44,325 nucleotides of DNA from Betaproteobacteria bacterium (GTDB lineage Bacteria > Pseudomonadota > Gammaproteobacteria > Burkholderiales > Burkholderiaceae_E): positions 1 to 44,325 of the forward strand of contig JAGWVN010000019.1 of NCBI GenBank assembly GCA_018970865.1, given 5' to 3'. The notes beneath the pieces were generated by a model. It was not told the DNA's origin. It searched no databases and was given only the letters and a program-made list of their open reading frames with translations. This document shows positions 20,330 through 29,800 of the stretch, piece after piece. Within the stretch, counting starts at the first letter, position 1; every line of letters begins with the position of its first letter. The translations under genes were made by a program, and so were the position numbers.

Positions 20330-21844
20330 TCAGCACGGCACCCCCGCATCGAGGGCCAGCGCCCGGACCGCGGTCACGAAGACCTCGGCGCGATGCGCAT
20401 AGTTGCGGAACATGTCGAAGCTGGCGCAGGCCGGCGAAAGCAGCACCGCGTCGCCGAGCACCGCGATCTCGCGGGCGCGGATGACCGCCTCCTCCAGGCT
20501 GGCGCAATCGACCAGCAGCGCCGGCGTGTCGGCGAGCGCGGCCCGCAGCCGCGGCGCGTCCTGCCCGATCAGGAACACCGCGCGCGCGTGCGCGGCGACC
20601 GCCGCCGCCAGCGGGCTGAAGTCCTGGCCCTTGCCCTCGCCGCCGGCGATCAGCAGGCAGCGCTTGCCCAGCCCGGTGAGCGCGGCCACCGTGGCGCCGA
20701 CATTGGTGCCCTTGCTGTCATCGTAGTACTCGACATCGTCGATGACCGCGACCAGTTCGCAGCGGTGCGGCTCGCCCTCAAAGCCGCGCAGACCGTGCAG
20801 CAGCGCCGCGGTGGGCAGGCCCAGCGCGCTGGCGATCGCGAGCGCGGCCAGGGCATTGCCGTGGTTGTGGGTGCCGCGGATGCGCAGCGCATCGGCCGGC
20901 ATCAGCCGGCGCAGCAGCGGCGGCGGCGCCTCGCGACGGCGCCGGGGCGAACCGGGAGGCTCCTCGCCGGGCACGGCCGCGGCGAGCCAGTGCAGACCGC
21001 CCTCGTGGACGATCCCGACATCGCCGGCCTGGGTCGGCGTCGAGGCGCCGAAGGAGACCTGCCGCGCCCCGGCGGGCGGCGCGGTGAGTGGGTCATCGCG
21101 ATTCCACACGCAGGCGCGCGCGCCACGCCACAGTCGCTGCTTGGCGGCGGCATAGCTCGCCATGTCGGCATGCCAGTCGAGGTGGTCCTGGGTGATGTTC
21201 AGGATCGCGGCGACATCCGGGGCGAGGCTGTCGGTCAGCGCCAGCTGGAAGCTCGAGAGCTCCAGCACCCAGACCTCGGGCAGGCGCGCCGGGTCGGGCA
21301 CCTCGCCGCAGGCGACCAGCTGCTCGCGCAGGGCATCGAGCACCGCCGGCGCGATGTTGCCGGCCACCACCGCGCGCAGGCCGGCGTGGGTGCAGAGATG
21401 GCCCACCAGCCGGGTGGTGGTGGTCTTGCCGTTGGTGCCGGTGATCGCGGCCACGCGCGGCCGGTAGCCCTGCTCGCCGAGCAGGGCGAGCGCCTGGGCG
21501 AAAAGCTCGATCTCGCCCACCACCGGCACGCCGCGTTCACGGGCCAGCGCATGGAAGGCCGCGCCCTCGCCGAGCTCGATCGACAGGCCGGGGCTCCAGG
21601 CCACCAGGTCGACGCCCTCGAGCAGTTCGGGCGTCAACGGGCCGCCGCTGAAGGCGGCGCCGGGAAGGTCTTCGCGCAGCCCGGCGAGCCGCGGCGGCGA
21701 CTCGCGGGTGTCGGCCACCGACAGCAGGGCCCCGCGAAAGGTCGCCCAGCGCGCCATCGCGAGGCCGGAATCGCCCAGGCCGAGCACCAGCACGCGCCGG
21801 CCGGCGAGATCGAAGAGCGGCAGCTGGGCGTTCACAGCGCTCAC
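20330..21844 (-). CDS. murD: UDP-MurNAc-L-Ala:D-glutamate ligase MurD
   Basis: 504 residues from a GTG overlapping the mraY stop (GTGA); an alternative GTG three codons later is possible. Adds D-glutamate to UDP-MurNAc-L-Ala. Motifs: [17 protein letters not shown] (N-terminal Rossmann fold), ATP loop GTNGKTTTT (136-144), [19 protein letters not shown], and [10 protein letters not shown] in the C-terminal domain. It is longer than the roughly 440 residues of E. coli MurD, mainly through an Arg/Pro-rich insertion ([19 protein letters not shown]) before the conserved [13 protein letters not shown]; similar extra length is usual in Betaproteobacteria. Confidence 0.96.
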   Translation of the reverse strand: MSAVNAQLPLFDLAGRRVLVLGLGDSGLAMARWATFRGALLSVADTRESPPRLAGLREDLPGAAFSGGPLTPELLEGVDLVAWSPGLSIELGEGAAFHALARERGVPVVGEIELFAQALALLGEQGYRPRVAAITGTNGKTTTTRLVGHLCTHAGLRAVVAGNIAPAVLDALREQLVACGEVPDPARLPEVWVLELSSFQLALTDSLAPDVAAILNITQDHLDWHADMASYAAAKQRLWRGARACVWNRDDPLTAPPAGARQVSFGASTPTQAGDVGIVHEGGLHWLAAAVPGEEPPGSPRRRREAPPPLLRRLMPADALRIRGTHNHGNALAALAIASALGLPTAALLHGLRGFEGEPHRCELVAVIDDVEYYDDSKGTNVGATVAALTGLGKRCLLIAGGEGKGQDFSPLAAAVAAHARAVFLIGQDAPRLRAALADTPALLVDCASLEEAVIRAREIAVLGDAVLLSPACASFDMFRNYAHRAEVFVTAVRALALDAGVPC

Positions 21845-23010
21845 CGGATCTTCAGCGAGGACAGGCCGAACAGGACCAGCATCATGGTCACGATCCAGAA
21901 CCGGACCACCACCTGGCTTTCCTTCACGCCGCCCACCTCGAAGTGGTGGTGCAGCGGCGCCATCCGGAAGAGGCGCCGGCCCTCGCCGTAGCGGCGACGG
22001 GTGTACTTGAACCAGCCCACCTGGAGCATGACCGAGACGGTCTCGGCAACGAAGACGCCGCCCATGATGAACAGCACGATCTCCTGGCGGACCACCACCG
22101 CCACCGTGCCCAGCGCGCCGCCCAGGGCGAGTGCGCCGACATCGCCCATGAAGACCTGCGCGGGGTAGGCGTTGTACCAGAGGAAGGCCAGCCCGGCGCC
22201 GGCGATCGCGCCGCAGAACACCGTGAGCTCGCCGGCGCCCGGGATGTGGGGGATCAGCAGGTACTTCGCGAATACCGAGTTGCCGGTCACATAGGCGAAC
22301 AGGCCCAGCGCCGAGCCGACCAGCACCGCCGGCATGATCGCCAGCCCGTCGGCGCCGTCGGTGAGGTTGACCGCGTTGCTGGTGCCCACGATCACCAGGA
22401 AGGTGAGCACGATGAAGCCGAACACGCCCAGCGGATAGGCGACATTCTTGAAGAAGGGCACGATCAGGTCGGCCTTGGGCGGCAGGTCCATCGCCAGGCC
22501 GGCGGACAGCCACTGGCCAAAGAGATCGAGCGCCTGGGCATTGGACTGCGCCGGCACCGCGAAAGCCAGCCACACCGCCGCGGCCAGGCCGATCAGCGAC
22601 TGCCAGAAGAACTTCTCGCGCGAGGCCATGCCGCGCGGATCGCGGTGCACCACCTTGCGGTAGTCGTCGACCCAGCCGATCGCCCCGAAGCCCAGGGTGA
22701 CGATCAGCACCACCCACACGAAGCGGTTGGAGAGGTCGGCCCACAGCAGCGTGGCCGCGCCCACCGCCACGAGGATGAGCGCGCCGCCCATGGTCGGCGT
22801 GCCGGACTTGGCGAGGTGGGTCTGCGGCCCGTCGGTGCGCACCGCCTGACCGATCTTCATGGCGGTGAGCCGACGGATGAGCGCCGGCCCGGCGAGCAGG
22901 CCGATCAGCAGCGCGGTGAGCGTGGCCAGCACCGCGCGCAGCGTGATGTAGTTGAAGACCGAGAACCCGCGGATGTCGCGGGCCAGCCACTGGGCGAGCT
23001 CGAGCAGCAC
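21841..23010 (-). CDS. mraY: phospho-MurNAc-pentapeptide transferase MraY
   Basis: 389 residues from a GTG placed directly after the murF TAG. Multi-pass membrane enzyme that makes lipid I from UDP-MurNAc-pentapeptide and undecaprenyl phosphate. Typical motifs: [12 protein letters not shown], the magnesium-binding [33 protein letters not shown] and PLHHHFE. About ten hydrophobic helices can be seen. Sits between murF and murD as in other dcw clusters. Confidence 0.97.
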   Translation of the reverse strand: MLLELAQWLARDIRGFSVFNYITLRAVLATLTALLIGLLAGPALIRRLTAMKIGQAVRTDGPQTHLAKSGTPTMGGALILVAVGAATLLWADLSNRFVWVVLIVTLGFGAIGWVDDYRKVVHRDPRGMASREKFFWQSLIGLAAAVWLAFAVPAQSNAQALDLFGQWLSAGLAMDLPPKADLIVPFFKNVAYPLGVFGFIVLTFLVIVGTSNAVNLTDGADGLAIMPAVLVGSALGLFAYVTGNSVFAKYLLIPHIPGAGELTVFCGAIAGAGLAFLWYNAYPAQVFMGDVGALALGGALGTVAVVVRQEIVLFIMGGVFVAETVSVMLQVGWFKYTRRRYGEGRRLFRMAPLHHHFEVGGVKESQVVVRFWIVTMMLVLFGLSSLKIR

Positions 23011-24381
23011 CTAGTGCGCTCCCGCGGGCTGAGGCGCGCCCGACAGCGCGGCCACCACCCGTTCCATGCGCATCGAGCGCGAGCCCTTGACCAGCACGGT
23101 GGCCGGCGCCACCGCCAGCGGCGCGAGCCGGGCCAGCAGCGCCTCGAGACCGGCGAAGGCTTCGAAGCCGCGCACGCCGGCCTCGCGCACCGCGCGGCCG
23201 GTGGCCTCGCCCAGCGCCAGCAGATGGTCGATGCCGCGGCTGGCGGCATAGCCGACCACTTCGCGGTGGAACTGCTCGCCCTGCGCGCCCACCTCGCCCA
23301 TGTCGCCGAGCACCAGGACGCGGGGGCGCGAGGCGGCGGCGAGCACATCGATGGCGGCCCGCACCGAGTCGGGGTTGGCGTTGTAGGTGTCGTCGATCAG
23401 CCGGGCGCCGCCCGGACAGTCGATGCGGGCCAACCGGCCGCTCACCGGCCGGAACGCGGCCAGGCCGGCGGCGATGCCGGCCGGATCGATGCCAATCGCG
23501 CTGGCGCAGGCCGCGGCGGCCAGCGCATTGCGCACATTGTGGGCGCCGGCGATCGCCAGGCTCACGCTCACGCTGGCCCCGCCGATGTGCAGCGCGAAGC
23601 CTTCGGGCTGCGCCGCGGGGTCGGCGCGGACATCGCAGCCCGGGCTCAGCCCGAAGCTGAGGCAGCGGCGCGCGCCGGCGATCTCGCGCCACAGCGCGGT
23701 GTGCTCGTCATCGCCCGGAAACACCGCCACGCCGTCGGGCGGCAGGGCGGCGATCGCCGCGCCGTTCTCGATCGCGGTGGCGCGCACCGTGCCCAGAAAC
23801 TCCTGGTGCTCACGCTGGGCGTTGTTGACCAGCGCCACGCCGGGCGCGGCCAGGCCGGCGATCCATGCGATCTCGCCGGGATGGTTCATGCCGAGTTCGA
23901 CCACCGCGGCCTGGTGCTGCGGTCCGAGTTCGAGCAGGGTGGCCGGCACGCCGATCTCGTTGTTGAGATTGCCGCGGGTGGCCAGCCGGCGCTCGGCGCC
24001 GTAGCGGGCCGCGAGGATGGCGGCGATCATCTCCTTGACCGTGGTCTTGCCGTTGCTGCCGGTGACCGCGATCAGCGGCAGGCGAAAGCGGGCCCGCCAG
24101 GCCGCGCCGAGTTCGCCATAGGCGCGGCGGGTGTCGGCCACCAGCAGCGCCGGGCCGTCGACGCCGGCGGGCAGTCGCTCGGCCAGCACCGCGGCGGCGC
24201 CCGCCTGGAAGGCCTGGGCGAGAAAGTCGTGGGCGTCGAAACGCTCGCCGCGCAGCGCGACGAACAGCGACCCCGGCGTGATCCGCCGGGAATCGGTGCA
24301 GACCGCGGTGATCCGCGTGGCGCCATCGCCGGCCAGACGCGCGCCGGCGATCCAGCCCTGGGCCTCGCGCAGCTCAAACAT
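23011..24381 (-). CDS. murF: UDP-MurNAc-tripeptide:D-Ala-D-Ala ligase MurF
   Basis: 456 residues. Adds the D-Ala-D-Ala dipeptide, completing the pentapeptide precursor. Motifs: TDSRRITPGSLFVALRGERFDAHDF (N-terminal UDP-binding domain), ATP loop GSNGKTTVKEM (108-118), ELGMNHPGEIAWI, and DDTYNANPDS in the C-terminal domain. The start overlaps the end of murE by 8 bases; the TAG stop abuts the mraY GTG. Confidence 0.97.
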   Translation of the reverse strand: MFELREAQGWIAGARLAGDGATRITAVCTDSRRITPGSLFVALRGERFDAHDFLAQAFQAGAAAVLAERLPAGVDGPALLVADTRRAYGELGAAWRARFRLPLIAVTGSNGKTTVKEMIAAILAARYGAERRLATRGNLNNEIGVPATLLELGPQHQAAVVELGMNHPGEIAWIAGLAAPGVALVNNAQREHQEFLGTVRATAIENGAAIAALPPDGVAVFPGDDEHTALWREIAGARRCLSFGLSPGCDVRADPAAQPEGFALHIGGASVSVSLAIAGAHNVRNALAAAACASAIGIDPAGIAAGLAAFRPVSGRLARIDCPGGARLIDDTYNANPDSVRAAIDVLAAASRPRVLVLGDMGEVGAQGEQFHREVVGYAASRGIDHLLALGEATGRAVREAGVRGFEAFAGLEALLARLAPLAVAPATVLVKGSRSMRMERVVAALSGAPQPAGAH

Positions 24382-25987
24382 CGGGCACGCTGGCAGCCAC
24401 TTCGGCCGAACGCAGGCCGGTCTCGATGCGGGCGCGGGCCTCGAGGCCGCGCATCACCTGCTCGGCATCGGAAAAGGGCAGGCGCTGTCCGCGGATCTCC
24501 TGGTAGGTCTCATGCCCCTTGCCGGCGATCAGGATGACATCGTCACGGCCGGCCGACTCGACCGCGATCGCGATCGCGCGCGCCCGGTCGAGCTCGGTGG
24601 CGAAGGGCTCGCGGGTGAGTCCGGCCCGCAGGTCGGAGACGATCCGGAAGGGCTCCTCGTCGCGCGGATTGTCGGAGGTGATCACCAGGCGGTCGGCGCC
24701 ACGCTGGGCGATGTGGCCCATCAGGGGCCGCTTGCCGGGATCGCGGTTGCCGCCGGCGCCGACGACGCACCACAGCGCGCCGCCGCGCGACATCGCCACC
24801 GGACGCAGCGCCTCGAGGGTGCGGGCCAGGGCATCGGGGGTGTGGGCGTAGTCGATCACCGCGAGCGGCCCGCCCGGCATGCCCAGGCGCTGCATCCGGC
24901 CGGGCACGGGGCGGATGCGGGCGAGGCGGGCCACGACCTCGTCGAGCGACAGGCCCAGCGCCAGCCAGCAGCCGGCGGCCGAGAGCGCGTTGGAGACATT
25001 GAATCGGCCAAGCAGCTCCAGGCGAACCTCGGCGCGGCCGAAGTCGCCGCCGAGGATCAGCAGGATGCCGGTGGCATCCTCGACGATGCGCTCGGCCAGC
25101 AGCAGCCGGTCGCCGCGGGCGCCGTGCTGGCCCGGCGCCTGACCGTGCAGGATGCGCAGCACCGGCGCCTCACGCTCCACCGCGTCCAGGGCCTGCAGCA
25201 GGCTCAGGCTGGCGGGATCGTCGCCATTGAGCACCGCCGCGCGCAGCGAGGGCCAGGCGAAGAGCCGCGCCTTGGCCTCGGCGTAGGCCGCCATCGTGCC
25301 GTGGTAGTCGAGGTGGTCGCGGGTGAGGTTGGTGAACGCGGCCACCTCCACCCGGGTGCCTGCCAGACGCAGCTGGTCCAGACCGATCGAGGAGGCCTCC
25401 AGGGCCACGCTGCGGGCACCGCGATCGGCGAAGCCGGCCAGGGCGCGCTGCAGCGACAGGGCGTCGGGGGTGGTGAGATCGGCCCCGCCCAGGGGGGCCG
25501 GGCTGTCGTCGGTGACCAGCGCCCCGCCCAGGGTGCCGAGCACCGCCGAAGGGCGTCCCGGCTCGGCCAGACCGCGGGCCACCCACTGCGAGACGCTGGT
25601 CTTGCCGTTGGTGCCGGTGACCGCGACCACGCGCAGCCGGTCGGCCGAGCGGCCGTGGAACTCGGCGGCGATCGGACCGGCGAGGGCGCGCAGGCCGAAC
25701 ACGCCGAGGGTGGAAACGGTTTCGCCCACGGCGCGGGCATCGCCGCCATCGGCTTCGTAGAGCACCACCGCCGCGCCGCGGCTCAGCGCATCGCCGATGT
25801 GGCGCCGGCCGTCCTCGCTGCGGCCGGGATAGGCGAAGAAGGCATCGCCGGGACGGATCTGGCGGCTGTCGGCGCACAGGCGCGCGCCGTGGCCGAGGCG
25901 GGCGCGCAGCCAGCGTCCGATGGCGGCGGCCTCGCGCTCTCGCGCGGACATCCCGGCCGAGGCCAGGGCCGAGGGCACTGCGTTCAC
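24374..25987 (-). CDS. murE: UDP-MurNAc-L-Ala-D-Glu:meso-DAP ligase MurE
   Basis: 537 residues from a GTG overlapping the ftsI stop (GTGA), somewhat longer than the usual 500. Adds the third stem-peptide residue. The ATP loop GTNGKTSVSQW is at 125-135. The motif DNPR at 439-442 marks meso-diaminopimelate specificity, so the peptidoglycan should be of the A1-gamma type found in most Gram-negatives. Also present: LTRDHLDYHG, and AGKGHETYQ near the C-terminus. Alternative downstream starts, for example Met13, cannot be ruled out. Confidence 0.96.
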   Translation of the reverse strand: MNAVPSALASAGMSAREREAAAIGRWLRARLGHGARLCADSRQIRPGDAFFAYPGRSEDGRRHIGDALSRGAAVVLYEADGGDARAVGETVSTLGVFGLRALAGPIAAEFHGRSADRLRVVAVTGTNGKTSVSQWVARGLAEPGRPSAVLGTLGGALVTDDSPAPLGGADLTTPDALSLQRALAGFADRGARSVALEASSIGLDQLRLAGTRVEVAAFTNLTRDHLDYHGTMAAYAEAKARLFAWPSLRAAVLNGDDPASLSLLQALDAVEREAPVLRILHGQAPGQHGARGDRLLLAERIVEDATGILLILGGDFGRAEVRLELLGRFNVSNALSAAGCWLALGLSLDEVVARLARIRPVPGRMQRLGMPGGPLAVIDYAHTPDALARTLEALRPVAMSRGGALWCVVGAGGNRDPGKRPLMGHIAQRGADRLVITSDNPRDEEPFRIVSDLRAGLTREPFATELDRARAIAIAVESAGRDDVILIAGKGHETYQEIRGQRLPFSDAEQVMRGLEARARIETGLRSAEVAASVPDV

Positions 25988-27717
25988 TGCGTCTCCTTGA
26001 CGGGGTCGGCTGGGATCACCTGACGGACCTGCGGCGAATCGGGTGCGATGCGCAGGGCGCGCATCACATCGCCGGTGATCTGGGCGAAGACCGGCGCGGC
26101 AACCTCGCCGCCGTAGTGACGGCCGGCCGAGGGCTCGTCGATCATCACCGCGACCACGATCCGCGGGTCTGACACCGGCGCGAAGCCCACGAACGAGGCG
26201 ATGTACTTGTTGACATAGCGCCCGCCCTCGAGCTTGTGGGCGGTGCCGGTCTTGCCGGCCACCCGGTAGCCGGGAATCTGCGCCTTGGGCGCGGTGCCGC
26301 CGGGTCCGGCGGCCATCTCGAGCATGCGGCGGACCGCCTGCGCGGTGCCCGGCTCCATCACCTTGACACCGGCCACCGGCTCGCTCAGCCGCAGCATCGA
26401 GAGCGGCACCATGTCGCCGTCACGCGCAAAGACGGTGTAGGCGCGGGCCAGCTGGATCAGCGACACCGAGATGCCGTGGCCGTAGGAGATGGTGGCCTGG
26501 TTGATCGGGCGCCAGGATCGCGGCGGCATCACCCGGCCGGCCACCGCGCCCGGGAAGCCGAGCTCGGGGGGCTGGCCGAAACCCACCGCGGTGAGCAGGT
26601 TCCACATGGTCTCGGGCGGAAAGCTCAGCGCGATCTTGGCGGTGCCCACATTGGACGACTTCTGCAGCACCTCCTCGACCGTGAGCGCGCCGTGCGGATG
26701 CGAATCGCCGATGGTGGCCGAGCCGATGGTCATGCGGCCCGGCGCGGTCTGGATCACGGTGTGCGGCGCGTAGCGACCCGACTCGATCGCCAGGGCGCTG
26801 GTGAACGGCTTCATGGTCGAGCCGGGCTCGAAGGTGTCGGTGATCACCCGGTTGCGCAGCTGGGCGCCCGAGAGCTGGCCGCGCTCGTTGGGGTTGTAGG
26901 TGGGCAGGTTGGCGAGCGCCAGCACCTCGCCGCTGCGCGCGTCGAGCACCACCGCCGCGCCGGCCTTCGCCCGATGCTCGCGCAAGGCCTCGCGCAGGGC
27001 GCTGACGGCGTGGAACTGGATCTTGGCGTCGATCGAGAGCTGCAGGTCGCGGCCATCGAGCGGCTCGCGCAGGGTGCCCACATCCTCGAACACCCGGTGC
27101 AGGTTGTCGCGCAGGACGCGCCGGCTGCCGGGCCGGCCGGCGAGTTCCTTCTGCCGGGCGAGCTCCATGCCTTCCTGGCCGATGTCCTCGACATTGGTGA
27201 ACCCGACCACATGGGCCAGCGCCTCGCCCTCGGGATAGAAGCGCTTGTACTCCGGCCGCTGATGCAGGCCGGCGATGCCCAGGGCGCGGACCTTCTCGGC
27301 CACATCGGCCTCGACCTGGCGCTTGAGGTACACGAAGGTCTTGCCCTCGGCGCCGAGCCGCTGGTGGATCTCGGCCACCGGCATCTGCAGCAGGCGGGCC
27401 AGCTCGGCGAACTGCTCGGGGCTGGCCTTGACCTCCTCGGGCGTGGCGCAGACCGCCCGCGCCGGCAGGCTGGAGGCGAGGACCAGGCCGTTGCGGTCAA
27501 GGATCTTGCCGCGCGAGGCCGGCAGCTCCATGGTGCGGCCGTAGCGCGACTCGCCCTGGCGCTGCAGGAATTCATTGGTGAAGAGCTGCAGCCAGATCGC
27601 GCGGCCGATCAGGGCCAGGAAGGCCAGCGCGATCAGCATCATCACCAGCCGCGACCGCAGCGCGGGCAGCTTGATGCGCAGCAGCGGATTGGCCGAGTAG
27701 GGCAGGCTGCGGCTCAC
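25984..27717 (-). CDS. ftsI: septal transpeptidase FtsI (PBP3)
   Basis: 577 residues from a GTG overlapping the ftsL stop (GTGA). Class B penicillin-binding protein that cross-links septal peptidoglycan in partnership with FtsW. One transmembrane segment lies at about 22-45 (SRLVMMLIALAFLALIGRAIW), then the pedestal domain with ASRGKILDRNGLVLA, and the transpeptidase domain with catalytic Ser300 in STMK (300-303), the SSN motif at 354-356 and KTGT at 489-492. All three active-site motifs are intact. Confidence 0.97.
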   Translation of the reverse strand: MSRSLPYSANPLLRIKLPALRSRLVMMLIALAFLALIGRAIWLQLFTNEFLQRQGESRYGRTMELPASRGKILDRNGLVLASSLPARAVCATPEEVKASPEQFAELARLLQMPVAEIHQRLGAEGKTFVYLKRQVEADVAEKVRALGIAGLHQRPEYKRFYPEGEALAHVVGFTNVEDIGQEGMELARQKELAGRPGSRRVLRDNLHRVFEDVGTLREPLDGRDLQLSIDAKIQFHAVSALREALREHRAKAGAAVVLDARSGEVLALANLPTYNPNERGQLSGAQLRNRVITDTFEPGSTMKPFTSALAIESGRYAPHTVIQTAPGRMTIGSATIGDSHPHGALTVEEVLQKSSNVGTAKIALSFPPETMWNLLTAVGFGQPPELGFPGAVAGRVMPPRSWRPINQATISYGHGISVSLIQLARAYTVFARDGDMVPLSMLRLSEPVAGVKVMEPGTAQAVRRMLEMAAGPGGTAPKAQIPGYRVAGKTGTAHKLEGGRYVNKYIASFVGFAPVSDPRIVVAVMIDEPSAGRHYGGEVAAPVFAQITGDVMRALRIAPDSPQVRQVIPADPVKETQ

Positions 27718-28013
27718 CGCGACGCCTCCCGGGCGCGGGCCTGCGCGACCATGTCGATGCTCAGATGCAGGGTGCGATCGGCGGCCAGCGGCTGCATCGC
27801 CAGGGTCTTGCGGGCCCGCGAGTCGATCAGGGAGACCTTCGACAGGCCGGTCTGCTCGAGCTGCAGCTGGTCCCACTGCACCTCGAGCTGCTGGGCGCGC
27901 GCCTGCGCGCGCTCGAGGTCGATGAACACCCGGCGCGCCCGCTGCTGCGAGGTCACCAGCGAGAGCGAGCAGCCGATCAGCAGCACCGCCAGCCAGAGGC
28001 AGACCTTGGTCAC
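27714..28013 (-). CDS. ftsL: cell division protein FtsL
   Basis: 99 residues from a GTG overlapping the rsmH stop (GTGA). Small bitopic protein: an N-terminal hydrophobic helix ([19 protein letters not shown], about 4-22) followed by a coiled-coil region ([21 protein letters not shown]) and a short C-terminal stretch typical of proteobacterial FtsL. It joins FtsB and FtsQ and activates FtsW-FtsI. The sequence is weakly conserved in general; position between rsmH and ftsI makes the call secure. A longer frame to 28085 exists but overlaps rsmH and is Arg/Gly-rich. Confidence 0.93.
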   Translation of the reverse strand: MTKVCLWLAVLLIGCSLSLVTSQQRARRVFIDLERAQARAQQLEVQWDQLQLEQTGLSKVSLIDSRARKTLAMQPLAADRTLHLSIDMVAQARAREASR

Positions 28014-28993
28014 GGCCGCGCCTCCTCGGCCAGCCGCTCGGCCACGCGCAGCACCGCCGATCGGGCGCGCGGATTGGCCGCGCACTCCGCCGCCGAGGGC
28101 AGGACCCGCGCGACCGGCCGCAGCCGGATGCGCACGCCCGGCGCGATGCCGCCGCGGACCGGGTCGCGCGGCGCGTCCCGGCCGCTCTCATGGGCGATGA
28201 ACCGCTTGACGATCCGGTCTTCCAGCGAGTGGAAGCTGATCACCGCGAGCCGCCCGCCGGGACGCAGGCAGCCGATCGCCGCGCTCAGGCCGTCCGTGAG
28301 CTCCTCGAGCTCATGGTTGATGAAAATCCGTACAGCCTGAAAGGTGCGTGTGGCCGGGTCCTTGCCCGCCTCCGGCTTCGGGCGACGGCTGCGGACGACG
28401 CCCGCCACGAGACCGGCAAGCTCGCCGGTGCGGGCAAACGCGGCATCGCCAGCCTGCCGGCGGCGAGCAGCAATCGCCTTTGCAATGGGAACAGCAAACC
28501 GTTCTTCCCCATAGTCTTTCACCACCTCCGCGATCTGCGATTCAGGGGCCGTCAGCAGCCATTGCCGGGCCGAAATGCCCGTGGTCGGGTCCATGCGCAT
28601 GTCCAGCGGCCCGTCTTCACGGAAGCTGAAGCCGCGCGCCGGGTCATCGAGCTGGGGCGAGGACACGCCCAGGTCGAGCAGCACGCCATCGACCCGGTCA
28701 TGGCCGCGCGCGGCCGCAAGGTCGGCCATCTCGGCGAAGCGGCCGTGGTCGATCGAGAAGCGGGCATCGCCCGAGGCTTCGGCGAAGCGCCGGCCCGCGG
28801 CGACCGCCTGGGGATCGCGGTCGATGGCCACGAGACGGCCCTTCCCGCCCAGACGCGCCAGGATGGCGGCGCTGTGTCCGCCGCGCCCGTAGGTGCCGTC
28901 GATGTAGATGCCGTCGGCGCGGATCGAGAGCGCCTCGACCGCGGCGTCGAGCAGGACCGGAACATGCCCCGGCTTGGCGGCATCCGGCATCAC
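28010..28993 (-). CDS. rsmH: 16S rRNA (cytosine1402-N4)-methyltransferase RsmH
   Basis: 327 residues. SAM-dependent enzyme that methylates C1402 in the ribosomal P site. Motifs: [13 protein letters not shown], the SAM-binding [56 protein letters not shown] and [16 protein letters not shown]. The GTG at 28993 overlaps the mraZ stop (GTGA); an ATG directly follows it at 28990, so either may be used. Part of the gene (about 28300-28540) is visibly lower in GC than its surroundings although it encodes conserved residues. Confidence 0.96.
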   Translation of the reverse strand: MMPDAAKPGHVPVLLDAAVEALSIRADGIYIDGTYGRGGHSAAILARLGGKGRLVAIDRDPQAVAAGRRFAEASGDARFSIDHGRFAEMADLAAARGHDRVDGVLLDLGVSSPQLDDPARGFSFREDGPLDMRMDPTTGISARQWLLTAPESQIAEVVKDYGEERFAVPIAKAIAARRRQAGDAAFARTGELAGLVAGVVRSRRPKPEAGKDPATRTFQAVRIFINHELEELTDGLSAAIGCLRPGGRLAVISFHSLEDRIVKRFIAHESGRDAPRDPVRGGIAPGVRIRLRPVARVLPSAAECAANPRARSAVLRVAERLAEEARP

Positions 28994-29439
28994 CCCTGTT
29001 CGCCCTGGAATGAGAAGTTCGACAGCGCCTCGGGCAGGCCGCCCTCGATCGCCTTGTTCTCCTGGTCCTCGAGGACCTTCGGATCCCAGATCTCGAAGTA
29101 GTGCTGCAGGCCGACCAGCATCACCTTCTGCTCGGTCTTCAGGCCGGCGGCCTCGCGCAGTTCGGGCGCCACCAGGATGCGGCCGGCGGAGTCCATCTCG
29201 ATGTCGCTGGCGCTGCCCAGGAAGATCCGCTGCCAGGCGCGCGCCGAGAACGGCCAGGCCGCGATCTCCTGGCGCTTGCGCTCCCAGGTGGCGCGCGGCA
29301 GCAGCATCAGACAGCCGTCGGGATGACGGGTGAGGGTCAGCCGGCCTTCGTGGAGCACCTGCAGGATGTCACGCTGACGCGCGGGCACGGTGAGCCGGCC
29401 CTTCGAATCGAGCGTCAACGCGAAGCGTCCCTGGAGCAT
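28990..29439 (-). CDS. mraZ: transcriptional regulator MraZ
   Basis: 149 residues from the ATG at 29439, chosen because family members begin Met-x-Gln-Gly (here [23 protein letters not shown]). A GTG two codons upstream (29445) is nearer the GGAAA element and is possible. Two AbrB-like SpoVT repeats are seen: the first at residues 5-50 and the second near [26 protein letters not shown]. MraZ is a DNA-binding ring protein that represses its own dcw operon by binding repeats just upstream. Such repeats are present here and annotated separately. First gene of the dcw run. Confidence 0.95.
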   Translation of the reverse strand: MLQGRFALTLDSKGRLTVPARQRDILQVLHEGRLTLTRHPDGCLMLLPRATWERKRQEIAAWPFSARAWQRIFLGSASDIEMDSAGRILVAPELREAAGLKTEQKVMLVGLQHYFEIWDPKVLEDQENKAIEGGLPEALSNFSFQGEQG

Positions 29440-29456
29440 GGCCACTGGCGTGGGTT

Positions 29457-29512
29457 TCCACCGTCATGGCACGGCGACCCACAACTCACCACAAAAAAAC
29501 ACGATGCCCCAC
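29457..29512 (-). promoter_or_regulatory. MraZ operator: 10-bp-spaced GTGG boxes
   Basis: On the minus strand GTG triplets begin at 29512, 29502, 29492, 29482 and 29472, exactly 10 bases apart, with another at 29461. The best boxes are GTGGG (29512), GTGGT (29492), GTGGG (29482) and GTGGA (29461). E. coli MraZ is known to bind TGGGN direct repeats separated by 5 bases, which gives the same spacing. The array starts in the -10 element and covers the predicted transcription start and leader, so bound MraZ would block initiation. Confidence 0.72.
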
Positions 29513-29539
29513 TGTAGAGACGAAACCGGAACGGGTCAA
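29511..29539 (-). promoter_or_regulatory. sigma70 promoter of the dcw operon
   Basis: TTGACC (29539-29534), a 17-base spacer, and TACAGT (29516-29511) on the minus strand. Predicted start near 29504, giving a leader of about 65 bases before the mraZ ATG. The last bases of the -10 overlap the first MraZ box. Confidence 0.68.
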
Positions 29540-29800
29540 GCCGAGACACCTGTTTTTCCAGTCAGGACAATGACTTAAGCCGACCGTTCGGACGGGCGCG
29601 CGGCCCGGTCCGGGCGCCGGCGGGCCGGCCTCGGGAGCGGATTCGGGCGAAAAAACCGGCGCGACGGGGGGCGCGGTGGGTGGGCGGCCCAGGGCGCCGA
29701 CCATTCATCGGTCGGCCCAGGCCGGCGGTCTGCGCCAGGCCGGCAGGCTGCCGACAACCCCGGCCCCGGCGGTGGGGATTGGTGGCGATTGCCGGAAAGA
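29540..29800. other. gene-free GC-rich spacer between rnpB and the mraZ promoter
   Basis: With the mraZ leader, about 355 bases between rnpB and mraZ hold no gene I can support. This part holds GC-rich DNA, a T6 run on the minus strand (29650-29655) with no convincing stem before it, and short open frames rich in Pro/Arg that look like noise. Confidence 0.5.

Noticed and set aside
21845-23692. Upstream extension of the murD reading frame across mraY and part of murF.
   Set aside because: Arg/Ala-rich noise overlapping two solid genes; the GTG at 21844 gives a normal MurD N-terminus.
29650-29655. T6 run on the minus strand downstream of rnpB as an intrinsic terminator.
   Set aside because: No adjacent GC-rich stem that pairs properly; the closest candidate segments are not complementary.
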